The position numbers were made by a program, and so were the translations under genes. A stretch of DNA of 5,654 nucleotides from contig VYCZ01000272.1 of the NCBI GenBank assembly GCA_009843675.1, forward strand, positions 1 through 5,654, written 5' to 3'. Origin of the DNA: Gammaproteobacteria bacterium (GTDB taxonomy: Bacteria; Pseudomonadota; Gammaproteobacteria; Eutrophobiales; Eutrophobiaceae). The notes under the pieces were generated by a model. The model had not been told where the DNA came from. It made no database searches and saw only the letters and a list, made by a program, of their open reading frames with translations. Shown piece by piece: positions 1 through 5,126 of the stretch. Every line of letters begins with the position of its first letter. Position 1 is the stretch's first letter.

Positions 1-185
1 AATCCTTATTGCCCGGCATCGCCGTTAAATCCACCGGCGACTACGGCATCAACCCGGATGCGGTCGAAGCGGTGACTTTTGCCTGGCTGGCGCGGCAACG
101 GCTGGAAAATATTCCGGCCAAACTGCCATCAGTTACCGGAGCGGGAAAAGCCGCCGTGCTTGGTGCGATTTACGAGCCCGGTTAA
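1..185 (+). CDS. anmK: Anhydro-N-acetylmuramic acid kinase, C-terminal end (partial)
   Basis: Only the last 60 codons are present (frame begins at base 3), so the start lies outside the window; the full protein is usually about 370 residues. AnmK phosphorylates and opens 1,6-anhydro-MurNAc to give MurNAc-6-phosphate in the cytoplasm, a step in peptidoglycan recycling. The visible part ends in the pattern typical of the family: a [14 protein letters not shown] stretch, a helix with TFAWLA, and then [17 protein letters not shown] close to the C-terminus, which closely matches the end of E. coli AnmK as I remember it. The TAA stop (183-185) overlaps the stop of the convergent erpA, leaving no room for a dedicated terminator between them. 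The identification rests on the tail only; catalytic residues are not visible. Confidence 0.9.
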   Translation, partial: SLLPGIAVKSTGDYGINPDAVEAVTFAWLARQRLENIPAKLPSVTGAGKAAVLGAIYEPG

Positions 186-535
186 ACAGAGAATGAAGAC
201 CCGCAACCGCAGGTGGTCTGGGCATTGGGGTTGCGGATGACGAATTGCGCGCCTTCCAGGCTTTCCGAATAGTCTATTTCAGCCCCCGCCAGGTACTGGA
301 TGCTCATGGGGTCTATGAGGAGTTTGACGCCTTCCTTCTCCACTACCGTGTCACCATCCGTAACGGACTCGTCAAACGTGAACCCGTATTGAAAACCGGA
401 ACATCCTCCGCCGGAAATGAAAACCCGCAACATCAACTCTTCATTTTCCTCTTCGGCAATCAACTGCCTTACCTTGGAGGCTGCAGAATCCGAGAAAACA
501 AGCGGATCCGGTAATTTGTCTGTCGTTTCAAGCAT
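182..535 (-). CDS. erpA: Iron-sulfur cluster insertion protein ErpA
   Basis: An A-type Fe-S carrier of 117 residues, close to the roughly 114 of E. coli ErpA. It receives clusters from the assembly machinery and passes them to apoproteins such as those of isoprenoid synthesis and respiration. The three cluster-binding cysteines are present: C45 in [11 protein letters not shown], and C109 and C111 in the C-terminal [11 protein letters not shown]. The N-terminal [15 protein letters not shown] and [10 protein letters not shown] segments are also characteristic; ErpA fits better than IscA or SufA because of the FQYGFTFDE and CGCGSSFS wording. The frame stays open 16 codons upstream, but the ATG at 535 gives the family length and has AGGA about 4 bases before it, so I chose it. 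The gene lies downstream of the bactofilin with a 114 bp gap containing a good promoter, so it is probably expressed at least partly on its own. Confidence 0.95.
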   Translation of the reverse strand: MLETTDKLPDPLVFSDSAASKVRQLIAEEENEELMLRVFISGGGCSGFQYGFTFDESVTDGDTVVEKEGVKLLIDPMSIQYLAGAEIDYSESLEGAQFVIRNPNAQTTCGCGSSFSV

Positions 536-556
536 AGTCCTGATTGTCTCCGAATG

Positions 557-571
557 CCCGCATATTGCGGG
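557..571 (-). repeat. Small perfect inverted repeat in the erpA leader
   Basis: CCCGCA and TGCGGG flank a 3-base loop, giving a perfect 6 bp, GC-rich stem. It lies between the predicted erpA transcription start (about 580) and the start codon at 535, so in the mRNA it would form a hairpin about 10 to 24 bases from the 5' end. It has no following T-run and is not a terminator. It could be an operator half-site pair or an mRNA-stabilising stem. It does not fit the IscR type 2 pattern as I know it (the conserved A/T positions after CC and before GG are not met). Confidence 0.4.
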
Positions 572-586
572 GTCGATATGCAATAC

Positions 587-615
587 AATATACAGGATTG
601 TTACGGCTATTTCAA
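587..615 (-). promoter_or_regulatory. Predicted sigma70 promoter of erpA
   Basis: On the minus strand TTGAAA (615-610) and TATATT (592-587) are separated by exactly 17 bases, each hexamer matching consensus at 5 of 6 positions. It lies in the gap between the bactofilin stop and the erpA start and points at erpA, giving a leader of about 45 nt. This is the clearest promoter on the minus strand of the window and suggests that erpA is not wholly dependent on argC-operon transcription. Confidence 0.65.
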
Positions 616-649
616 GCTAATCCGGGTAAGAATAGATATCCGGTTTCGT

Positions 650-1066
650 TCAGGAATAGCCGTCATCGATGACAGGGTCAGCGGGTTTCGGCTCTTCATC
701 AGCCCGGTCCGGCGTATAGACCAGCCGGCCGCTTACCTGGGCGCCGCCGGAAATTTCCAGCAGGTTGTAATAGACGTCGCCGGTAATACGCGACCTGGCT
801 TCGAGTTCTATGTGCTCGCTGCTGTACACGTTACCGTTTACGGTGCCGTCTATAATGTTATACGGCACATGTATTTCACCTTCTATCTTTCCCTGGTCAC
901 TGAGCGACAATACAGAGTTGCTGCCGGCCTCCGCAAAAATATTACCCTTAACCATGCCGTCTATGTGTAATCCGCCGGTGAACTGGATGTCGCCGGTAAT
1001 TTCCGTGTTTTCTCCAATCAGGGAATCAATTTTTGCTGTTTTTTTCTTTCTGCTATTACCCAACAT
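650..1066 (-). CDS. Bactofilin (polymer-forming cytoskeletal protein)
   Basis: A 138-residue protein of the bactofilin family (formerly DUF583). Bactofilins polymerise without nucleotides into filaments on the cytoplasmic side of the inner membrane and recruit or position cell-wall and polarity proteins. The short, basic N-terminus (MLGNSRKKKT) followed by KIDSLIGENTEITGDI is the classic family opening. Residues about 12-118 show the regular G-x-I/V repeats of a right-handed beta-helix (TEITGDI, HIDGMVKGNI, GKIEGEI, GTVNGNV, SRITGDV, AQVSGRL), and residues 119-138 form a proline- and acid-rich tail. An ATG six codons upstream (1084) is open, but the ATG at 1066 has GGGAG seven bases before it, gives the canonical N-terminus and shortens the overlap with the upstream gene to 11 bp, so it is preferred. 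It is probably translationally coupled to the upstream coiled-coil protein. TGA stop. Confidence 0.93.
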   Translation of the reverse strand: MLGNSRKKKTAKIDSLIGENTEITGDIQFTGGLHIDGMVKGNIFAEAGSNSVLSLSDQGKIEGEIHVPYNIIDGTVNGNVYSSEHIELEARSRITGDVYYNLLEISGGAQVSGRLVYTPDRADEEPKPADPVIDDGYS

Positions 1067-1772
1067 CTGCTTTCTCCCGGCCATTGGTTACAGGCCAATC
1101 AAACACTTTCTCGAACCCTGACTCGTCTTCGTCATCAATGGACAAGGTCACAATGATTTTTTGTGGTTGGAAATTCTCCGGCAAAACAAAATTATTCTCA
1201 ATGCGCTGGAAGTTCCTGAACCTGACGGAATAATTCTGGTCACGGCCCAGACTGATCTCATTCAATGGGAAGCGCCTTACCGTACTGTCCCGGGCGCCTT
1301 CCACAACAACGTCCAGCATTCCCTCGAACACCTTCTCCGTATTCGTAATATGGAGCAGTATCAATTCCAGCCTGTAGCCCCGGGCGTATGTCAGGGGCTT
1401 AATTCGCATTCCGTGTATTATAGGAGAGTTCCTGCCACCTTTGACGTTGATGATCCCCTTGTAGAATTCCAGGTCTTTTCTTAACTGGAAATTTTCCTTT
1501 TGTGAACCGATCAACTGTTTCTGCAACAGGGCGGTGGCCTGCTTGTCCACCTGGTTATTCTGCTGCAGGATCAGCAATTCTTCCCGCAGTTCACTATTCT
1601 CACCGTATAACTCATCGGCAGACAACTCCCCGTCTGCATTCCACGGCAACCTGAAGTTCAGGCCGGCCTCCCTGTTGCCTAACACCAGCAGGAGAAGCAA
1701 CAAGACGGTCAGGCCCACGAAGGACATCCGGAAACGCAGGGACCTGCGGGGTTTTATGATAAAGCCGTTCAA
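1056..1772 (-). CDS. Membrane-anchored coiled-coil protein, DUF6776-like, partner of bactofilin locus
   Basis: A 238-residue protein of unknown function that I associate with the DUF6776 family found beside argC and bactofilin genes in gammaproteobacteria; the family name is from memory. It has a basic N-terminus (KPRRSLRFR), one hydrophobic helix at about residues 16-32 (FVGLTVLLLLLLVLG), a heptad-like, Glu/Gln/Leu-rich coiled coil at about 50-105, and a mostly beta C-terminal domain (about 115-232) ending in FEKVFDWPV. The basic residues before the helix predict an inner-membrane anchor with the rest in the periplasm. The start used is TTG, one base after the argC stop, with no clear ribosome binding site, so reinitiation after argC is likely; the alternative is the ATG at 1727, which would remove the basic segment. 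A 6-2-6 inverted repeat (1735-1748) lies between the two candidate starts. The 3' end overlaps the bactofilin by 11 bp. Confidence 0.75.
   Translation of the reverse strand: MNGFIIKPRRSLRFRMSFVGLTVLLLLLLVLGNREAGLNFRLPWNADGELSADELYGENSELREELLILQQNNQVDKQATALLQKQLIGSQKENFQLRKDLEFYKGIINVKGGRNSPIIHGMRIKPLTYARGYRLELILLHITNTEKVFEGMLDVVVEGARDSTVRRFPLNEISLGRDQNYSVRFRNFQRIENNFVLPENFQPQKIIVTLSIDDEDESGFEKVFDWPVTNGREKADVG
1074..1078 (-). promoter_or_regulatory. Ribosome binding site deciding the bactofilin start
   Basis: The minus strand reads GGGAG, a 7-base spacer, then ATG at 1066. The competing ATG at 1084 has no purine-rich stretch before it. The site lies within the coding sequence of the upstream gene, consistent with coupled translation. 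Confidence 0.7.
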
Positions 1773-1773
1773 G

Positions 1774-2805
1774 TTACGGCCACAGCGCGCTATGCGCCAG
1801 ACCCGTTACCTCATCCAGCCCATACATTATATTCATATTCTGCAGCGCCTGGCCTGCAGCGCCTTTTACCAGGTTATCCTCTACGGCAAGTATAACGGCT
1901 GTGGACCCGTCCTGTGGTTGAAAAACGGATATCCTGCAGGTATTGGAACCACTGACCGAGGCCGTATCGGGATGCGCGCCCCGAGGCAACACGTCAACAA
2001 AGTGTTCACTCTCATAGCGGCGCGTGAACACCCCGTGGAGATCAGCGCCAGGCTCTTTCAATCGGGCATACAAGGTCGCATGTATACCCCGGATAATGGG
2101 CAACAGGTGCGGGACAAATACCAGATCTATTTCCCCATGAGACAGGGAATCCAGGCCCTGTTTTATCTCAGGCAGGTGGCGGTGACCGCCGACGGAATAA
2201 GCGGAAAAGGATTCCCCTGCCTCACAGAACTGTGTAACCAGTGATGTATTGCGTCCGGCGCCGCTGACACCCGACTTGGCATCGGCTATGAGACTATCCG
2301 TTTGCACCAGGTCGTTCTCCAGCAGCGGCAGAAAACCCAGTTGAATTACGGTCGGATAGCAGCCGGGATTGGCTACCAGGCGCGCGTGCGCGATGTCATT
2401 CCGGTTGACTTCCGGCAGTCCGTACACGGCTTCGCTTAAATAATCGGGGCTGGCGTGTTTCAGTTCATACCAGTGTTCCCACACCTCCTTGTCCCGCAGT
2501 CGATAATCAGCCGACAGGTCGATGATCTTGACACCGGCTTCCAGCAGACCGGGGGCCTGGTGCATGGCCGTTCCGCTTGGTGTCGCAAAAAACACCACGT
2601 CACAGTCCGGCAACGTAGCGGATTCAGGATTGGTAAATGTCAGGTCAACCACGCCGCGCAGTGACGGAAATATCCCGGCTACCGGCTTGCCCTGCTCTGT
2701 CCTGGATGTGACGGCCACCAGTTCAACCTCGGGGTGCCGGGACAGGCAACGCATCAACTCAACGCCCGTGTAACCCGTTCCACCGACTATGCCTGCCCTG
2801 ATCAT
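1774..2805 (-). CDS. argC: N-acetyl-gamma-glutamyl-phosphate reductase
   Basis: Catalyses the NADPH-dependent reduction of N-acetylglutamyl-5-phosphate to the semialdehyde, the third step of arginine biosynthesis, in the cytoplasm. At 343 residues it is a standard short-form ArgC. The N-terminal [13 protein letters not shown] (residues 5-17) is the dinucleotide-binding loop, VFFATPSG (71-78) lines the same site, the catalytic cysteine is C149 in VANPGCYPT, and the GHRHLPEI motif (207-214) supplies the active-site histidine. KSGVSGAGR (177-185) is the other family signature. The ATG at 2805 is chosen because it gives the usual MIRAGIVGG start and has CAGG nine bases upstream; a TTG at 2835 would add ten atypical residues. 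The gene is the first of a probable argC / coiled-coil / bactofilin unit and diverges from the flavodoxin gene. Confidence 0.96.
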   Translation of the reverse strand: MIRAGIVGGTGYTGVELMRCLSRHPEVELVAVTSRTEQGKPVAGIFPSLRGVVDLTFTNPESATLPDCDVVFFATPSGTAMHQAPGLLEAGVKIIDLSADYRLRDKEVWEHWYELKHASPDYLSEAVYGLPEVNRNDIAHARLVANPGCYPTVIQLGFLPLLENDLVQTDSLIADAKSGVSGAGRNTSLVTQFCEAGESFSAYSVGGHRHLPEIKQGLDSLSHGEIDLVFVPHLLPIIRGIHATLYARLKEPGADLHGVFTRRYESEHFVDVLPRGAHPDTASVSGSNTCRISVFQPQDGSTAVILAVEDNLVKGAAGQALQNMNIMYGLDEVTGLAHSALWP

Positions 2806-2837
2806 TGGAATGTGCCTGAAATAAGTACCTATCAAAT

Positions 2838-2860
2838 TTGAGATAATACCCTTATCTCAA
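2838..2860. promoter_or_regulatory. Perfect 9-5-9 inverted repeat, probable shared operator
   Basis: TTGAGATAA, five bases (TACCC), then TTATCTCAA: an exact 9 bp dyad in the divergent region between argC and the flavodoxin gene. It spans the -35 box and the complete spacer of the rightward promoter and overlaps the candidate leftward elements. The size and symmetry suit a dimeric helix-turn-helix repressor. The half-site does not match the ArgR (ARG box), Fur, IscR or NsrR patterns as I know them, so the regulator is not assigned. A perfect 9 bp arm is unlikely by chance at this precise place. Confidence 0.65.
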
Positions 2861-2866
2861 TATGAT
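2838..2866 (+). promoter_or_regulatory. Predicted sigma70 promoter of the flavodoxin-hemJ-thi operon
   Basis: TTGAGA (2838-2843), a 17-base spacer and TATGAT (2861-2866), each hexamer matching consensus at 5 of 6 positions. Transcription would begin about 6 to 8 bases after the -10, at or within a couple of bases of the A of the ATG at 2873, so the transcript should be leaderless or nearly so. The inverted repeat sits over the -35 and spacer. Confidence 0.65.
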
Positions 2867-2872
2867 ATTCAA
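2843..2872 (-). promoter_or_regulatory. Candidate argC promoter
   Basis: On the minus strand TTGAAT (2872-2867), an 18-base spacer and TATTAT (2848-2843) form a fair sigma70-type promoter with a leader of about 30 nt before the argC ATG. A weaker alternative uses TTGAGA (2860-2855) with TTTGAT (2836-2831), also 18 bases apart. In both cases at least one element lies in the inverted repeat at 2838-2860, so a protein bound there would affect argC. The choice between them is uncertain. Confidence 0.4.
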
Positions 2873-3334
2873 ATGCCTCATCTATTGATTGTTTCCCATG
2901 TACCGTCCGCAAATACCCGGGCGATGACGGATGCGGTTGCCGGCGGTGCATCCCATGAGGACATCGAGGGAGTGGACCTGCGGGTGCTCACTCCGCCGGA
3001 GGCCGGGCCGGATGACGTATTATGGGCCAACGGCATTATTCTCGGCACGACCGAGAACTTCGGTTACATGAGCGGCGCCATCAAGGACTTTTTCGAAAGG
3101 ATCTACTATCCATGCCTGGAAAAAACCGAAGGCCTGCCCTATGCGCTGTTCATCAGGGCCGGCAATGACGGGACCGGCGCCAGGACCAGCATGGAACGGA
3201 TTATCAAGGGACTGGCCTGGAAGGCGGTGCAGGAACCGGTGATTTGCAGCGGGGATTACCATGAAGATTTTCTTGTATCCTGCGAAGAACTCGGCATGAC
3301 CATGGCCGCGGGACTGGAAGCAGGCATATTCTGA
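2873..3334 (+). CDS. Flavodoxin-family protein (putative NAD(P)H-dependent FMN reductase)
   Basis: A 153-residue cytoplasmic protein with the flavodoxin fold, probably binding FMN and acting in electron transfer or reduction of an unknown substrate. After the first beta strand (HLLIVSHV) comes the phosphate-binding loop S8-T15 (SHVPSANT). GTTENFGYMSGAIKDFFER (58-76) and IRAGNDGTGA (94-103) correspond to the two loops that hold the isoalloxazine ring in the NADPH-dependent FMN reductase/flavodoxin-like group. It is shorter than typical quinone reductases. The ATG at 2873 is needed to keep the first strand and loop; it has no Shine-Dalgarno sequence, and the -10 box ends six bases before it, suggesting leaderless translation. 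It ends in tandem stops (TGATAA) and is followed 17 bp later by the thioredoxin gene. The specific substrate cannot be told from the sequence. Confidence 0.85.
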   Translation: MPHLLIVSHVPSANTRAMTDAVAGGASHEDIEGVDLRVLTPPEAGPDDVLWANGIILGTTENFGYMSGAIKDFFERIYYPCLEKTEGLPYALFIRAGNDGTGARTSMERIIKGLAWKAVQEPVICSGDYHEDFLVSCEELGMTMAAGLEAGIF

Positions 3335-3339
3335 TAAGT

Positions 3340-3345
3340 TATAAT
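3340..3345 (+). promoter_or_regulatory. Possible internal -10 box before the thioredoxin gene
   Basis: A perfect TATAAT lies in the 17 bp gap, ending six bases before the ATG at 3352, the same arrangement as at the flavodoxin gene. No good -35 is seen 16-18 bases upstream (GAAGCA at 17), and the extended -10 is incomplete, so activity is doubtful. If used, it would give a second leaderless transcript. Confidence 0.25.
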
Positions 3346-3351
3346 AGGATT

Positions 3352-3906
3352 ATGAAGATCAAGGAAACCATTGCTGCCATATTTATACTCGCCGTTGCCG
3401 GCATGTCGCTCTGGCTGTGGAACAGTCCATCCGGGTTGAAATGGGCCCCGGAGGTGACGTTTACCACCCTGGAAGGCGAAAAAATAGGCATGGGCGAACT
3501 GCGCGGCCGGCCGGTGCTGATAACTTTCTGGGCTACAACCTGTCCCGGCTGTCTTAAAGAGATGCCGCACCTGGTTGAATTGTACGAGGAACTCGGCAAC
3601 GCCGGTTTCGAACTGATTGGCGTCGCCATGTCATACGATCCCCCCAACCGGGTACTGGAACTCACCAGGGAGCGGCAACTGCCCTACCCCATTGCGCTGG
3701 ATCTTGACGGCGCCCTGGCCGCCGCGTTCGGCAACGTGATGCTCACACCGACGTCATTTCTCATCGGGCCGGACGGCAGGATAATCAAACACAGGATCGG
3801 TGAGATGGATATTACCGAACTCAGGCAACAGGTTGAATCCCTGTTGCACACACAGGCAGCCGCTAAAGAAAATAAATCTGGTTCTTCAGCAAGGGGACAG
3901 GTTTAA
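3352..3906 (+). CDS. TlpA/ResA-type membrane-anchored thioredoxin-fold protein
   Basis: A 184-residue thiol-disulfide oxidoreductase of the TlpA/AhpC-TSA superfamily. Residues about 5-23 form an uncleaved signal-anchor (IAAIFILAVAGMSLWLW) that places the catalytic domain in the periplasm. The domain shows TFWATTCPGCLKEMPHL with the redox cysteines C64 and C67 (CPGC), the strand and loop ELIGVAMSYDPP, and the cis-proline P133 in TPTSFLIGPDGRI. In this family such proteins reduce disulfides in apocytochromes or copper proteins; the particular partner here is unknown, though the neighbouring hemJ is at least compatible with a heme link. The tail (about 170-184) is Ala/Lys/Ser-rich and probably disordered. 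AGGA lies only two bases before the ATG, too close to be an ideal ribosome site. TAA stop, 20 bp before hemJ. Confidence 0.88.
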   Translation: MKIKETIAAIFILAVAGMSLWLWNSPSGLKWAPEVTFTTLEGEKIGMGELRGRPVLITFWATTCPGCLKEMPHLVELYEELGNAGFELIGVAMSYDPPNRVLELTRERQLPYPIALDLDGALAAAFGNVMLTPTSFLIGPDGRIIKHRIGEMDITELRQQVESLLHTQAAAKENKSGSSARGQV

Positions 3907-3926
3907 TCCCGTCTCCACCGGTCGTC

Positions 3927-4352
3927 ATGCTGTTGCTGAAATCCCTGCACCTGATTTTCATGGTCACCTGGTTCGCCGGCCTTTTTTACCTGCCCAGGCT
4001 GTTTGTGTACCACGCCATGAGCAGCGACGAAATCAGCATTGACCGGTTTAAAATCATGGAACGCAAACTCTTTTTCGGCATCATGACCCCCGGCGCCGTT
4101 CTGACACTTGTTTTCGGCATCTGGCTGACCGCGGCCAACGGCTGGAACACTTACATGATACTGACCTGGTTCCAGGTGAAACTCGTACTGCTGCTGCTCC
4201 TGGTCGGCTACCACGTACACTGCGGTATATTGCTGAGAGATTTCAAACATGATCGCAACCGGCATTCGCATGTCTGGTACCGCTGGTACAATGAAATACC
4301 GGTGATCTTCCTTATCGCCATCATATTGCTCGCCGTATACAAGCCACTGTAG
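3927..4352 (+). CDS. hemJ: Protoporphyrinogen IX oxidase HemJ
   Basis: A 141-residue inner-membrane protein of the HemJ family (UPF0093, sometimes annotated as CopD-like). HemJ oxidises protoporphyrinogen IX to protoporphyrin IX, the penultimate step of heme synthesis, in bacteria lacking HemG or HemY. Four hydrophobic segments are visible: about 5-27, 50-70, 82-102 and 124-138. Family features are the first-helix histidine H8 with HLIFMVTWFAGLFYLPRLF, H29, the MERKLFFGIMTPGAVLT segment (44-60), W81 and K85 in WFQVKL, and the C-terminal RWYNEIPV (119-126) ending in KPL. H8 corresponds to the conserved histidine implicated in heme binding and activity. No Shine-Dalgarno sequence is evident before the ATG. 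It is followed by thiD after only 3 bp. Confidence 0.9.
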   Translation: MLLLKSLHLIFMVTWFAGLFYLPRLFVYHAMSSDEISIDRFKIMERKLFFGIMTPGAVLTLVFGIWLTAANGWNTYMILTWFQVKLVLLLLLVGYHVHCGILLRDFKHDRNRHSHVWYRWYNEIPVIFLIAIILLAVYKPL

Positions 4353-4355
4353 TCC

Positions 4356-5126
4356 ATGAGCGACAAACCCGTTGTGCTGGCGCTTTCCGGTCATGATCCG
4401 TCCGGCGCAGCCGGCGTGCAGGCTGATATCGAGGCGCTGGCGCACACCGGCTGTCACTGTATTTCCGTAATTACTTCACTGACTGCACAGAACACGGCTG
4501 AATTCAGGTCGGTGACGCCGCAAGAGCCGGCAAGGTTCAGGGAACAACTGAACATGTTGACCGGGGACATAACAGTGGATGCCTGTAAAATCGGTCTCAT
4601 CGGCAGCATTGAACTGGTCGAGATTATTGGTGATTACCTGGCCTCGGCGCAGTTTCCCGTGGTGCTCGACCCAATCCTCGGCGCCGGGGTGGGGGCCGAT
4701 TTATCAACACCGGGCATGGTCCGGGCCATGACTGAATGCCTGTTTCCTCATGCCGGCGTCATCACACCCAACCTGGAGGAAGCACAGACGCTGACAGGTC
4801 GCAGTGAAACAAAGCAGGCGTTGCACGGACTGCTGGACCTCGGCTGCGAGACGGCTTTGATCACTGCTGCCGATCAAGCGGGCGACGAGGTAATCAACAC
4901 CTGGATAAGCGCAACCCGCGAAATACACAGCTACCGGTGGGACAGGTTGCCCGGCGCCTATCACGGTTCAGGCTGTACGCTGTCAGCCTGTCTTGCAGGC
5001 AGACTTGCCCTGGGCGACCCGGTACGCAGCGCAGTGGAAACAGCGCAGGAGTATACCTGGCAGACGTTGAAAAACGCGCATCGGCTGGGAAAATCACAAC
5101 TGCATCCCGAACGTTTTATACAATGA
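4356..5126 (+). CDS. thiD: Hydroxymethylpyrimidine/phosphomethylpyrimidine kinase
   Basis: A 256-residue ribokinase-fold enzyme that phosphorylates HMP and then HMP-phosphate to HMP-diphosphate for thiamine synthesis in the cytoplasm. Clear signatures are the N-terminal ALSGHDPSGAAGVQADIEA (9-27), Q46 in SLTAQNT (the residue that contacts the pyrimidine in ThiD), LDPILGAGVG (104-113), ITPNLEEA (136-143) and the anion-hole/catalytic loop HGSGCTLSA (203-211) with C207. Length is normal for a stand-alone ThiD and there is no fused ThiE domain; thiE follows as a separate gene overlapping by ATGA. No ribosome binding site is seen before the ATG at 4356, three bases after the hemJ stop, so translation is likely coupled to hemJ. 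No TPP riboswitch lies in front of it in this window. Confidence 0.95.
   Translation: MSDKPVVLALSGHDPSGAAGVQADIEALAHTGCHCISVITSLTAQNTAEFRSVTPQEPARFREQLNMLTGDITVDACKIGLIGSIELVEIIGDYLASAQFPVVLDPILGAGVGADLSTPGMVRAMTECLFPHAGVITPNLEEAQTLTGRSETKQALHGLLDLGCETALITAADQAGDEVINTWISATREIHSYRWDRLPGAYHGSGCTLSACLAGRLALGDPVRSAVETAQEYTWQTLKNAHRLGKSQLHPERFIQ

Noticed and set aside
536..649. Possible transcription terminator between the bactofilin and erpA
   Set aside because: No stem followed by a T-run was found on the minus strand; the only clear stem (557-571) lies downstream of the predicted erpA promoter.
1039..1045. Run of seven A residues on the minus strand in the bactofilin (Lys codons 8-9), resembling a slippery frameshift site
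   Set aside because: It lies in the basic N-terminus, the zero frame gives a complete bactofilin, and I see no downstream stimulatory structure; a lysine-rich tract explains it.
1735..1748. 6-2-6 inverted repeat considered as an intrinsic terminator after argC
   Set aside because: No T-run follows, the loop is very short and it lies within the coding sequence of the next gene.
1840..1863. Direct repeat CTGCAGCGCC, two copies separated by 4 bases
   Set aside because: Inside conserved argC sequence coding for an Ala/Gln-rich helix; codon use explains it and there are no further copies.
1534..2244. 236-codon open frame on the plus strand across argC and the coiled-coil gene
   Set aside because: It spans the antisense of two real genes and shows no recognisable domain or ribosome site.
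2838..2860. Inverted repeat as a Fur box or ARG box
   Set aside because: GATAA/TTATC arms resemble Fur sites but the spacing (5 bases between the arms) differs from the 7-1-7 layout, and it lacks the TGAAT/ATTCA core of ARG boxes.
3903..4457. 184-codon open frame on the minus strand across hemJ
   Set aside because: It is opposite a well-conserved HemJ, is His/Gln-rich without family features, and is a shadow of the real gene.
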